Below, piece after piece: positions 26,261-35,061 of a DNA stretch of 64,000 bases. A program made the position numbers and the translations under genes. This stretch comes from Octadecabacter dasysiphoniae. Lineage in GTDB: Bacteria; Pseudomonadota; Alphaproteobacteria; Rhodobacterales; Rhodobacteraceae. The notes beneath the pieces were generated by a model. It had not been told where the DNA came from and did no database searches. It saw nothing but the letters and a program-made list of their open reading frames with translations. How positions within the stretch are numbered: the stretch's first letter is position 1; each line of letters opens with the position of its first letter. The DNA lies in assembly GCF_021532615.1 (NCBI RefSeq), contig NZ_JAKGAQ010000002.1, forward strand, positions 782,501-846,500, given 5' to 3'.

Positions 26261-26878
26261 ATGCTGGACGCCGCCGCCCGAAAACTTATCGACCCGCCGT
26301 TAAACGCTGTTGGCAGAACGCTCGCGGCGCGTGGTGTGACGGCGGACGGCGTGACTTTAACGGGTCTGGGGCTTGGTTTGTTTGCGGCACTGTTGATTGC
26401 GGTGGGTTTGCCGGTTCTGGCATTGGTGCCCCTTTTGGCGTCCCGGATTGCGGATGGTTTGGACGGGGCCGTGGCGCGTGCATCGCGGAAGACGGACTTT
26501 GGCGGTTACCTCGATATTGCATGTGATTTTCTATTCTACGGTGCGATCCCGTTTGCGTTTGTCGTTATGGATCCCGCTGCCAATGCCATTGCAGGCGCGT
26601 TCCTTTTGACGAGCTTCTATTTCAACGGTACGAGTTTCCTCGGCTATGCCATCCTCGCCGAAAAGCGTGATATGGAAACATCTGCCCAAGGGGTCAAATC
26701 GTTATACTTTTCCAACGGGCTGCTTGAGGGCACAGAAACAATCGCGTTCTTTGTTCTGCTGTGCCTGTTTGCATCGTCTTTCGCGATGCTTGCCTGGATA
26801 TTCGGGACGCTGTGCTTTGCCACCGCAACCCTACGTCTCTTTGCCGCAAGGCGCGTTTTTACCATGAAGGAAGACTAA
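26261..26878 (+). CDS. CDP-alcohol phosphatidyltransferase family protein (YnjF-like)
   Basis: 205 residues from the ATG at 26261 (GAGAGG 4 bases upstream; ATG at 26249 is possible). The CDP-alcohol phosphotransferase signature D65-x2-D68-G-x2-A-R...G81-x3-D85-x3-D89 is complete, with about five or six membrane helices. Such enzymes move a phospho-alcohol from a CDP carrier to an acceptor; the substrate here is unknown. The stop shares a base with the next start (TAATG). In Escherichia coli ynjF also lies with ynjBCD, which supports a shared role. Confidence 0.85.
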   Translation: MLDAAARKLIDPPLNAVGRTLAARGVTADGVTLTGLGLGLFAALLIAVGLPVLALVPLLASRIADGLDGAVARASRKTDFGGYLDIACDFLFYGAIPFAFVVMDPAANAIAGAFLLTSFYFNGTSFLGYAILAEKRDMETSAQGVKSLYFSNGLLEGTETIAFFVLLCLFASSFAMLAWIFGTLCFATATLRLFAARRVFTMKED

Positions 26879-28077
26879 TGAAATACCTCGCTTTGATTGC
26901 GGCACTTGCTGCCCCGACGTTCGCGTTTGCGAACCCTGATCCATCTGATTGGGATGCCGTCACGTCACAGGCCAATGGCCAAACTGTGTATTGGAATGCT
27001 TGGGGTGGTTCGACGACCACGAACGACTTCATTGCATGGGTCGGTGACCGCGTGATGGAAGACTACGGTGTTGTTCTTGAGCACGTGAAGCTGACAGATA
27101 CGGCTGACGCAGTGACCCGTGTTCTGAGCGAAAAGCAGGCCGGTGAGGATGATGACGGTGCGATCGACATGATCTGGATCAACGGATCAAACTTTGCCGC
27201 AATGAAAGACGCGGATTTGCTGTTTGGCCCATTTGCTGAACAGTTGCCGAACTGGGCCGTTGTCGACAGCGAAGGCAAGACTGTTCAAACGGATTTCACG
27301 GTACCTGTTGAGGGATATGAGGCCCCTTGGGCCATGGCGCAGGTCGTGTTTGTGCATAATACAGCAACGATGCCCGACACCCTTGGATCTATGGGCGAAT
27401 TGCTTGAGTGGGCGCAGGCGAACCCGGGCCGGTTCAGCTATCCACAGCCACCGGATTTTCTGGGGACGACGTTCCTGAAACAGGCCTTGGTCGACATTCT
27501 CGAAGATCCTTCCGTGTTGCAGGCCCAAGCAACGGACGAAAATTATGACGAAGTCACCGCCCCGCTTTGGGCTTATCTTGACGCGTTGACGCCGCACCTG
27601 TGGCGTGAGGGCCGCGCGTATCCGGCAACTGGGACTGCTATGTTCCCATTGATCGCGGATGGTGAGCTGGACCTGTCGATTTCCTTCAGCCCGGGTGCGG
27701 CATCTACGGCCATCGCCAACTTTGAACTGCCCGAAACCGTGCGAACCTTCGTTTTGGACAAAGGGACCATCGGCAATGCGTCGTTTGTGGCGATCCCTTA
27801 CAACTCTGGTTCTGCAGCTGGTGCGATGGTTGTCGCCAATTTCTTGATGTCACCAGAGGCACAGGCCCGCGCGCAAGACCCCAACATCCTCGGCTATGGC
27901 ACGGTGTTGAACATGGATGCGCTAGGCGAAGATGAACGTGCTGCATTTGATGCGCTCGACCTCGGTATTGCGACGTTATCACCAGCAGACCTCGGGTCTG
28001 TTCAGGCGGAACCACACCCGTCTTGGATGACGCGCATCGCTGACGATTGGGCAGATCGCTACGGCACCGGCCAGTAA
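26878..28077 (+). CDS. ABC transporter periplasmic binding protein (YnjB-like)
   Basis: 399 residues with a signal peptide (cleavage near AFA-NP, residue 18). The start at 26878 is chosen because the signal peptide begins there; a longer in-frame reading from 26761 lies inside the preceding gene. The protein resembles the YnjB/COG4134 branch of type 2 periplasmic binding proteins, related to thiamine, iron and polyamine binders. Features include YWNAWGGSTTTNDFIAWV near the N-terminus of the mature protein. The ligand is unknown. Confidence 0.85.
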   Translation: MKYLALIAALAAPTFAFANPDPSDWDAVTSQANGQTVYWNAWGGSTTTNDFIAWVGDRVMEDYGVVLEHVKLTDTADAVTRVLSEKQAGEDDDGAIDMIWINGSNFAAMKDADLLFGPFAEQLPNWAVVDSEGKTVQTDFTVPVEGYEAPWAMAQVVFVHNTATMPDTLGSMGELLEWAQANPGRFSYPQPPDFLGTTFLKQALVDILEDPSVLQAQATDENYDEVTAPLWAYLDALTPHLWREGRAYPATGTAMFPLIADGELDLSISFSPGAASTAIANFELPETVRTFVLDKGTIGNASFVAIPYNSGSAAGAMVVANFLMSPEAQARAQDPNILGYGTVLNMDALGEDERAAFDALDLGIATLSPADLGSVQAEPHPSWMTRIADDWADRYGTGQ

Positions 28078-28096
28078 TTCTGGACATAAGAAAGGA

Positions 28097-29773
28097 ATGC
28101 TCCGTTTCCTGCCAGCGCTGACTTTGTTGGCAATGCTCGGCCCCGTGATTGCGGGCCTTTGGGGGACGGTGCTTCCTGCGTTCGGTCATTTACCTGCGGC
28201 GGGTCTATCGGGACCATCGCTGGACCCGTTTCGCACGTTATTTGATTGGCAGGGTTTGGGGGCCGCATCGCGGCTCTCTTTAACGACGGGTCTCATTGCG
28301 ACGTCGGTGTCTTTGGCTATCGTTGCTTTTATTACGGCCGGTTGGTCGGGCACCAAATCGTTCCGCGTGCTTGAACGGCTTTTGTCACCGCTGCTGTCTG
28401 TGCCTCATGCGGCGGCGGCTTTGGGCCTCGCATTTTTGATCACACCTTCGGGCTGGATTGCGCGCCTTATGTCCCCCACACTGACGGGGTGGGATCGACC
28501 ACCGGATGTGTTGATCCTGCAAGACCCGCTTGGCCTTGCGATGATTGCAGGACTTGTGATTAAAGAAGTTCCGTTTCTTCTATTGATGACCATCGCAGCA
28601 ATGGGGCAGGCACAGCCACGCCGCTCCCTTCTGGTGGCACAAGCGCTTGGTTACGGGCGGCCGACCGGATGGCTCAAGACGGTTTTTCCACGCGTCTATT
28701 ACCAGATCAGGTTACCGATCTACGTGGTCCTCGCCTATTCCATGAGCGTCGTAGACGTTGCAGTGATCCTTGGCCCGTCAACACCCCCGACCTTATCCGT
28801 TCAGATCGTCAAATGGATGAGCGACCCAGACCTTGCCATGCGTTTGACGGGTGCCGCGGCGGCCCTGTGGCAGCTTGGGCTGGTCGTGTTCGCGCTTGGT
28901 CTTTGGTGGGTCGGTGAAAGGGCGGTGGCTCATTTGGGGTGCCACTGGATTGCATCGGGGCGACGCGGTCGTTTTGACGGCCCTGTGCGCGTGGTTTCCC
29001 TGATCCTCGGAGGGTTGTCCGCATGTGCAATCCTGTTCGGAATCCTCGGCCTGATCGTTTGGTCCTTCGCAGGGTTCTGGAGCTTTCCGAACGTGTGGCC
29101 CGATACCTTCACGTGGCGATCTTGGGATCGCCATGGGCCTGACGCATTAGCCACCTTGGGGGAAACATTTCTTGTCGCAGGGGTAGCCGTTGGATTTGCA
29201 CTGGTGCTGGTTCTGGGGTGCCTTGAGGCAGAGCACCGGAGCGGTCGCAGTCTGTCGTGGCGCGGGCTTTGGTTGCTGTATTTGCCATTGTTGGTACCGC
29301 AAACTGCATTCTTACCCGGCTTGCAGACATTATTATTGAACTTGGGCGCGGACATCGGGCGTGTTCCGGTCATCTTCGCGCATTTGGTTTTTGTGCTGCC
29401 TTACGTTTTTCTTTCGCTCGGTGATCCGTGGCGGTCATGGGACGTGCGCAATGCCACCGTCGCCAGTGCGCTGGGTGCGACGCCCAACCGGATTTTCTGG
29501 CAAGTCAGGCTGCCGATGCTGACCCGCCCCATTCTAACAGCCGTCGCCGTTGGAATTGCAGTTTCCGTGGGGCAGTACCTCGCGACGTTGCTGATTGGGG
29601 GTGGTCGTGTCTCGACCCTGACGACCGAGGCTGTGGCCCTTGCGTCTGGGGGTGATCGCCGCGCCATTGGTGTTTATGGTCTCATGCAGACGTTTGCTGC
29701 ATTGGTGCCGTTTACGCTCGCGCTTCTTATCCCCACACTTGTGTGGCGCAACCGGAGGGGATTGCATGAATAA
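28097..29773 (+). CDS. ABC transporter permease, fused double-domain (YnjC-like)
   Basis: 558 residues with about 12 membrane helices: two binding-protein-dependent permease halves in one chain, as in the YnjC, ThiP and FbpB families. The EAA-type loops are visible in each half (VAQALGYGRPTGWLKTVFPR and ATVASALGATPNRIFW). AAGAAAGGA precedes the ATG. It overlaps the ATPase gene by 8 bases. Confidence 0.88.
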   Translation: MLRFLPALTLLAMLGPVIAGLWGTVLPAFGHLPAAGLSGPSLDPFRTLFDWQGLGAASRLSLTTGLIATSVSLAIVAFITAGWSGTKSFRVLERLLSPLLSVPHAAAALGLAFLITPSGWIARLMSPTLTGWDRPPDVLILQDPLGLAMIAGLVIKEVPFLLLMTIAAMGQAQPRRSLLVAQALGYGRPTGWLKTVFPRVYYQIRLPIYVVLAYSMSVVDVAVILGPSTPPTLSVQIVKWMSDPDLAMRLTGAAAALWQLGLVVFALGLWWVGERAVAHLGCHWIASGRRGRFDGPVRVVSLILGGLSACAILFGILGLIVWSFAGFWSFPNVWPDTFTWRSWDRHGPDALATLGETFLVAGVAVGFALVLVLGCLEAEHRSGRSLSWRGLWLLYLPLLVPQTAFLPGLQTLLLNLGADIGRVPVIFAHLVFVLPYVFLSLGDPWRSWDVRNATVASALGATPNRIFWQVRLPMLTRPILTAVAVGIAVSVGQYLATLLIGGGRVSTLTTEAVALASGGDRRAIGVYGLMQTFAALVPFTLALLIPTLVWRNRRGLHE

Positions 29774-30413
29774 GGGTCTAACATTGCGGAATGTCTGCAT
29801 CTTGAGGGGGCAATCACCCCTGATTGAAGTCGATTACAATATTTCGGAGGGTGAGGTTTTGACGGTAATGGGGCCGTCTGGTGTCGGAAAATCTACGCTG
29901 CTGGCCTTTATCACGGGCACGCTGCCGTCTGGTTTTAAGGGAATGGGGCAAGTCCTTCTGGATGGTGAAGACATTACCTCTCGCCCTCCTCATCAACGAC
30001 ATATCGGAATTTTGTTTCAGGATGATCTACTGTTTCCGCACATGAGTGTTGGCGCAAATCTTGCATTTGGAATGCCGGCTGGTGGAACAATGACAGCACG
30101 GCGTGCGAAAATTGATACGGCATTGGCCGATGTCGGTTTGTCGGGCTATTCTGATCGGGATCCAGCCACCCTTTCGGGAGGTCAAAAGGCGCGCGTCGCC
30201 TTGGTACGTATGCTACTGTCAAACCCTAGTGCGCTGTTGTTAGACGAGGCGTTTTCGCGTCTTGATGCTGAATTGCGCGCCCAAGTACGTGATCTGGTTT
30301 TTCGCGTCGCCAAGGAGAGGAAATTACCTGTCCTGATGGTAACCCACGACGGCGAAGATGCGAAAGCTGCCGGAGGTAAGATCATTGAATTAGAAAGCCT
30401 AACCAAAAACTAA
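29766..30413 (+). CDS. ABC transporter ATP-binding protein (YnjD-like)
   Basis: 215 residues. Walker A GPSGVGKS (36-43), Q-loop LFQDDLLFPHM, signature LSGGQKARVAL, Walker B ALLLDEAFSRLD and the H-loop VTHD are all present, so it should be active. It completes the YnjB-C-D importer. The short length (no C-terminal regulatory domain) fits YnjD. The start at 29766 makes an 8-base overlap with the permease; longer in-frame extensions lie within the permease gene. Confidence 0.9.
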   Translation: MNKGLTLRNVCILRGQSPLIEVDYNISEGEVLTVMGPSGVGKSTLLAFITGTLPSGFKGMGQVLLDGEDITSRPPHQRHIGILFQDDLLFPHMSVGANLAFGMPAGGTMTARRAKIDTALADVGLSGYSDRDPATLSGGQKARVALVRMLLSNPSALLLDEAFSRLDAELRAQVRDLVFRVAKERKLPVLMVTHDGEDAKAAGGKIIELESLTKN

Positions 30414-30501
30414 GCGCCGCAAGGGCCCATGGCTGATGTCGCCTTTGGGCTAGCGATAGCCTTTCGTAGCAGTAGAGTTACAAGAGCGATTGAGGGCAAA
30501 C

Positions 30502-32496
30502 ATGGCAGTATTACTGGGCATCGATACGGGCGGCACCTATACCGACGCCGTTTTGTTGGATGATGAAACCGATCAGATCATAGCAAAGGCAAAGTCGCTG
30601 ACCACGCGGCCAGATTTGTCCCGTGGGATTGGCGCGGCCATTGACGCTGTCTTGTCCGACAGCGGGGTTGTCGCGTCTTCGATTGCGATGGTGTCATTGT
30701 CGACCACGCTTGCGACCAATGCATTGGTCGAGGGCCAAGGTGGGCGCGTCGCGTTGGTGTTCATAGGATTTGAACAGGCAGAACTGGCTAAGGCCGACCT
30801 AGGCGAAGCGCTGGGCGGCGATCCCGTTTTCTATATTTCGGGGGGGCATAGTCATTCGGGTAGTGCGATTGCACCTTTGGATACAGACGCTCTTTCCGCT
30901 GGATTAGAGTCTATTTCAGCAGATTTGACCGGCGTCGCGATCGCCAGTCGGTTTGCGACCCGCAACCCTGAACATGAAATCTTGGCCCGTGACATCGTGC
31001 GTGATCAAACGCAGTTGCCTGTGACCTGTTCTCACGAACTTAGCCAATCTCTTGGTGGGCCCAAGCGGGCTTTGACTGCTGTGCTGAACGCGCGACTGAT
31101 TGGGCTGATTGACCGGCTCATTTCGGCGACCGAAACGCATATGCGCGCGCGCGGCATTGATGCCCGTCTGATGGTCGTTCGTGGCGATGGGGCGCTTGTG
31201 TCGTCTCAATTGGCGCGGGAACGCCCCATCGAAACGATCCTCAGCGGCCCCGCGGCCAGTATTGCAGGTGCACAGTGGCTGACAGGCGAACAGAACGCGA
31301 TGGTCAGTGACATCGGAGGGACAACGACAGACGTGTGTTTGTTGAAAGATGGAATGCCCAAGATCGATCCGCAGGGTGCCAAGGTCGGTAAATACCGGAC
31401 GATGGTCGAAGCGGTCGCTATGCGGACCTTTGGCCTTGGTGGCGACAGTGAAGTTCAAATCACAGAGGGTCTCGAGGGCGGTATTGTGCTGGGTCCAAAA
31501 CGAGTGATGCCTGTGTCACTGTTGGCCCAAAAATACCCCGATTTGGTTCACGTGGCTTTGGACAGGGCTTTGGCGATGGAGGCACCACCCAAAGAGGCCA
31601 CGAAATTTGTGATCGCACAGTTCGACAGTTCGCCAGTCGGGCTCGATGCCCGTGAACAGGCGGTTGCTGCCCGCCTGTTAGACGGCCCATTGCGGTGGGC
31701 AGATGCGGTGCAGTCGCGCATTGAAGAACCCGCGCTTCAGCGGCTTGTGACACGTGGGTTGGTGATGTCGTGCGATGTAACCCCGTCAGATGCGAGCCAC
31801 GCCTTGGCCCGTATGGACAGTTGGGACAATGATGCTGCATGCAAGGCCATTGCCATTCTTGCGCGTCAACGGGTCGGCAGCGGCGATCGATTGTCGCGAA
31901 ACCCGGATGATGCCGCGCAAATGATCATCGACCAGCTGACACAACAAACAAGTTGGGCCGTGTTAGAGTCTGCTTTTGCGGAAGAAGACTGGCCTGATCC
32001 CGCCGGTTTGGCGCGCCATATGCTCACGAATGAGGGGCGCAAAAACCATTCCAATATTGTGCGGATCAGTGCCGGGATGGCGATGCCGATCATTGGTCTC
32101 GGTGCCTCTGCCAAGGCCTACTACGGTGCGGTTGGAACATCACTGGGGTGCGCCACGATCCTTCCAGATGACGGCGGTGTCGCGAATGCTTTGGGTGCTG
32201 TTGTTGGGCAGGTCGCAATTCATGAGGAAGGGTCCGTCACCAGCGCAGGAGAAGGTGCATTTCGCGTTCATTTGCCGGACGGTCCGACACAGTTTTCAAC
32301 CAAAGACGACGCAATACGTGTCTTGCGTCAGGTGCTGACCGACCGCGCGACCGCGCAAGCCGCAGTATCAGGCGTTGAGGAAATCCGGATAAGTGAAAGC
32401 CTCGATCTGCGAGAAGCACAGATCGAGGCTCAAACGATGTTCATCGAAGCCCACTTGCGTGTAACGGCCCGTGGGCGTCCGCGTATCACGGGTTAG
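30502..32496 (+). CDS. Hydantoinase/oxoprolinase family protein (HyuA-type)
   Basis: 664 residues from the ATG at 30502 (GAGGG 6 bases upstream). N-terminal Hydant_A_N region with GIDTGGTYTDAV and, from about residue 270, DIGGTTTDVCLL, both phosphate-binding loops of the ASKHA ATPase fold. The family includes ATP-dependent N-methylhydantoinase A, 5-oxoprolinase and acetone carboxylase beta. No HyuB-type partner is adjacent, so the substrate cannot be read from context. Its stop abuts the msrA stop on the opposite strand with no base between. Confidence 0.85.
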   Translation: MAVLLGIDTGGTYTDAVLLDDETDQIIAKAKSLTTRPDLSRGIGAAIDAVLSDSGVVASSIAMVSLSTTLATNALVEGQGGRVALVFIGFEQAELAKADLGEALGGDPVFYISGGHSHSGSAIAPLDTDALSAGLESISADLTGVAIASRFATRNPEHEILARDIVRDQTQLPVTCSHELSQSLGGPKRALTAVLNARLIGLIDRLISATETHMRARGIDARLMVVRGDGALVSSQLARERPIETILSGPAASIAGAQWLTGEQNAMVSDIGGTTTDVCLLKDGMPKIDPQGAKVGKYRTMVEAVAMRTFGLGGDSEVQITEGLEGGIVLGPKRVMPVSLLAQKYPDLVHVALDRALAMEAPPKEATKFVIAQFDSSPVGLDAREQAVAARLLDGPLRWADAVQSRIEEPALQRLVTRGLVMSCDVTPSDASHALARMDSWDNDAACKAIAILARQRVGSGDRLSRNPDDAAQMIIDQLTQQTSWAVLESAFAEEDWPDPAGLARHMLTNEGRKNHSNIVRISAGMAMPIIGLGASAKAYYGAVGTSLGCATILPDDGGVANALGAVVGQVAIHEEGSVTSAGEGAFRVHLPDGPTQFSTKDDAIRVLRQVLTDRATAQAAVSGVEEIRISESLDLREAQIEAQTMFIEAHLRVTARGRPRITG

Positions 32497-33003
32497 TTAT
32501 TCAGCGGCTTCGCGACGTGGCAAAACCCAATCAGGCCGGATGAAATGGCAGGTGTAGCCGTTTGGAATGCGTTCAAGATAATCCTGATGTTCCGGTTCCG
32601 CTTCCCAGAATTCAGAAACGGGATCAAGTTCTGTCACGACCGTTCCCGGCCACAACCCTGATGCGTCGACGTCTTTGATGGTGTCCTCGGCAACCGCCTT
32701 CTGTTCTTCATCCACGTAATAAATGGCAGAACGATATGACAACCCGCGGTCATTACCTTGGCGGTTTACAGTGGTCGGATCGTGGATTTGAAAAAAGAAT
32801 TCGAGGATACGACGATAGGTGATCTTGCTGGGATCGAACATGATCTCGATCCCTTCGGCGTGGGTGCCGTGGTTGCGATACGTCGCGTTAGCAACATCAC
32901 CACCCGTGTAACCAACCCGCGTTGAAACAACGCCTGGCAGTTTTCGGATCAAGTCTTCCATGCCCCAGAAGCAACCCCCGGCTAATACTGCGCGATCTGT
33001 CAT
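32497..33003 (-). CDS. msrA: Peptide methionine (S)-S-oxide reductase
   Basis: 168 residues from the ATG at 33003, where the conserved GGCFWG active site follows (Cys11). MsrA reduces the S form of methionine sulphoxide in proteins. Other family blocks are GYTGG and YRSAIYY. A longer reading to 33261 runs through msrB and is an artefact. It overlaps msrB by ATGA, so the pair is one operon. In a phototroph, repair of oxidised Met after singlet-oxygen damage is a plausible context. Confidence 0.96.
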   Translation of the reverse strand: MTDRAVLAGGCFWGMEDLIRKLPGVVSTRVGYTGGDVANATYRNHGTHAEGIEIMFDPSKITYRRILEFFFQIHDPTTVNRQGNDRGLSYRSAIYYVDEEQKAVAEDTIKDVDASGLWPGTVVTELDPVSEFWEAEPEHQDYLERIPNGYTCHFIRPDWVLPRREAAE

Positions 33004-33449
33004 AATACTTCCTCCACTTGGTTGATGTAGTCGCCATATCCTTCGTCTGCCATGTCGTCTTTGGCGATGAAACGGAGGGATGCGCCGTTGATACAATACC
33101 GCAGCCCGCCGCGATCCGCTGGGCCGTCTGGAAACACGTGACCCAAGTGGCTGTCGCCATGGGTTGAACGAACTTCGGTGCGGGTCATTCCAAGGGAATT
33201 GTCGACCAGTTCGTTCATGAATGCAGGTTCGATTGGCTTGGTGAAACTCGGCCATCCGCAACCGGATTCGTATTTATCAGCAGATGCGAATAGCGGTTCC
33301 CCCGAAACAATATCGACGTAAATACCGACCTCTTTGTTGTCCAAATAGGCGCCGGTCCACGGGCGTTCTGTGCCGCTTTCTTGTGTGACGTGAAACTGTT
33401 CAGGCGTCAGCGTTGCGACGACATCAGCGTTCTTTTCATACTTGGCCAT
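33000..33449 (-). CDS. msrB: Peptide methionine (R)-S-oxide reductase
   Basis: 149 residues. MsrB reduces the R epimer. SGCGWPSF (Cys64, likely resolving), [13 protein letters not shown] and the catalytic Cys119 in GLRYCING are present; the two zinc-binding CxxC motifs of other MsrB forms are absent, so this is the zinc-free type. First gene of the msrB-msrA operon. Confidence 0.96.
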   Translation of the reverse strand: MAKYEKNADVVATLTPEQFHVTQESGTERPWTGAYLDNKEVGIYVDIVSGEPLFASADKYESGCGWPSFTKPIEPAFMNELVDNSLGMTRTEVRSTHGDSHLGHVFPDGPADRGGLRYCINGASLRFIAKDDMADEGYGDYINQVEEVL

Positions 33450-33543
33450 TGGGTAGGTCCCCTTCTTCTTTATTAGAACCTAGATATGGCATTGGTTCGG
33501 AAAAATTCCAGCTTTGTGACAGTCGCCTCACCACTGCGCGAGG

Positions 33544-35061
33544 TTAGCTTTCAGGTGGCGCGCCGCCTAGTGCCGTTTTTTCTGCTATATATGCGTCCAA
33601 ATCTGCAATTTTGCCTGGCGCGTGTTTGGGCGGAACGAAATCGCGCAAGATGTCTTTCCAAATTGCGGTGGCACGTGTGTTCGCGTCTTCTGATCCACGT
33701 TCCTTCCATGTGCCAATGTTGGACCAGTCCATTCCAACGGGGTCATAGAATGCAGTTTGATAGCGTTCCATCGTGTGGGTCGCGCCAAAGAAATGCCCGC
33801 TTGGTTCAACTTCGGCCAAGGCCGTCAGGGCTATCGCGTCATCATCCGCGTCCGTTGCTGTGCACAATTCAGCAAATGTCTGCACCATATCCATATCTGT
33901 GATGAGTTTTTCGTAGGATATCGTTAGCCCCCCTTCGAGCCACCCAGCCGAATGAATAATGACAGTCGCCCCAGCTAGAAACGCGCCCCAGCCGGAAATC
34001 TCAGTCTCGTGGGCTGCCTGTGCGTCGTTGATGTTTGCGGCCGATCCCGCAGCACAACGCCATGGAAGGCCAAGTTTGCGCGCCAATTGCCCGGCACCAA
34101 GCGACGCCTTGACCTGTTCGGGCGTGCCGAACGCTGGCGCGCCCGATTTCATGTCTACATTGCTGGTGAATGTTCCGTAGGTCATCGGCGCGCCAGGATT
34201 TGTGATCTGGCCGAGCGTTATTGCCGCCATGGCCTCTGCGTGGCTCAGGGTTAGGGCACCTGCAACCGTGACCGGCGCCATTGCACCCATTAGCGTAAAT
34301 GGGGTGATGATAGACACCTGCCCAGCACGCGCAAAATCGATAATGCCTTGCGCCATCGGCACATCAAGCTGACGTGGCGAATTGGTGTTGATGATGGTGT
34401 AGCAGTAAGCATTTTGTGAAAATTCAGTGTCTGTTACACCTCGAAACGCTTTAAGCATCTCAAAACTCTCTTGCACCTGTGGTGTCCCGCGCGAGAATAC
34501 AAAGGGAACTTTGTCAGACAGGGTAAGCTGCCCGCGCATCATCGCATAGTGCCGAACATTCATCGGCACGTCCTGCGGTTCAACGAGAGGCGGCAGCATG
34601 TGCAACGCGTCGAAATGGTGCGTCAACTTGGTTAGCTCAAGATAGTCGTTCAGTGTTCCTGCGCGTCTACCCCTTTCAAGGTCTGTGGCATGGGGACATC
34701 CCGCGCCGGGCTGGAAAATGAGCGATCCCAATGTCAATGTGATGTCGCGTTCCGGCACTCCGCCTTTTAACAAGATCGATTTCGGGGCCATTGCAATGCT
34801 GTCCTCGACCAACGCCGCCGGAAGATAAACCATTTCGCCGTCGACACGCGCGCCTGCTGTTTCAAACAAGGATCGTGCTTCGGGGAGGAGCACTTTGATG
34901 CCCAGCCGCCCCAACACGTCTAGGGACGCTGCGTGAATGGCGTCAATTCTATCCTCGGTGAAAGCGTTTAGCGGTGGGAACGGGTTGCGAAGATTGCGGT
35001 AATCAACCTTACGTTGGGTTTCCTGCGCGCCGCGTGCTTTGCGTCCTTGGCGTTTGCTCAT
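33544..35061 (-). CDS. MttB-like (trimethylamine methyltransferase family) protein, non-pyrrolysine
   Basis: 505 residues of the MttB superfamily, read through without an internal amber codon, so it lacks pyrrolysine. Non-pyrrolysine members demethylate quaternary amines such as glycine betaine, handing the methyl to a corrinoid protein. Recognisable stretches include NPFPPL near the N-terminus, GSLIFQPGAGCPH and the C-terminal SGHFFGATHTMERYQTAF. The ATG overlaps the stop of the upstream flavoprotein gene (ATGA). No corrinoid-binding protein is encoded nearby, so methyl transfer to cobalamin is doubtful or uses a protein from elsewhere. Confidence 0.85.
   Translation of the reverse strand: MSKRQGRKARGAQETQRKVDYRNLRNPFPPLNAFTEDRIDAIHAASLDVLGRLGIKVLLPEARSLFETAGARVDGEMVYLPAALVEDSIAMAPKSILLKGGVPERDITLTLGSLIFQPGAGCPHATDLERGRRAGTLNDYLELTKLTHHFDALHMLPPLVEPQDVPMNVRHYAMMRGQLTLSDKVPFVFSRGTPQVQESFEMLKAFRGVTDTEFSQNAYCYTIINTNSPRQLDVPMAQGIIDFARAGQVSIITPFTLMGAMAPVTVAGALTLSHAEAMAAITLGQITNPGAPMTYGTFTSNVDMKSGAPAFGTPEQVKASLGAGQLARKLGLPWRCAAGSAANINDAQAAHETEISGWGAFLAGATVIIHSAGWLEGGLTISYEKLITDMDMVQTFAELCTATDADDDAIALTALAEVEPSGHFFGATHTMERYQTAFYDPVGMDWSNIGTWKERGSEDANTRATAIWKDILRDFVPPKHAPGKIADLDAYIAEKTALGGAPPES

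Noticed and set aside
33450..33543. Terminator between the MttB-like operon and msrB
   Set aside because: Only a 4-base CCTC/GAGG pairing with a large loop is visible, too weak to call.
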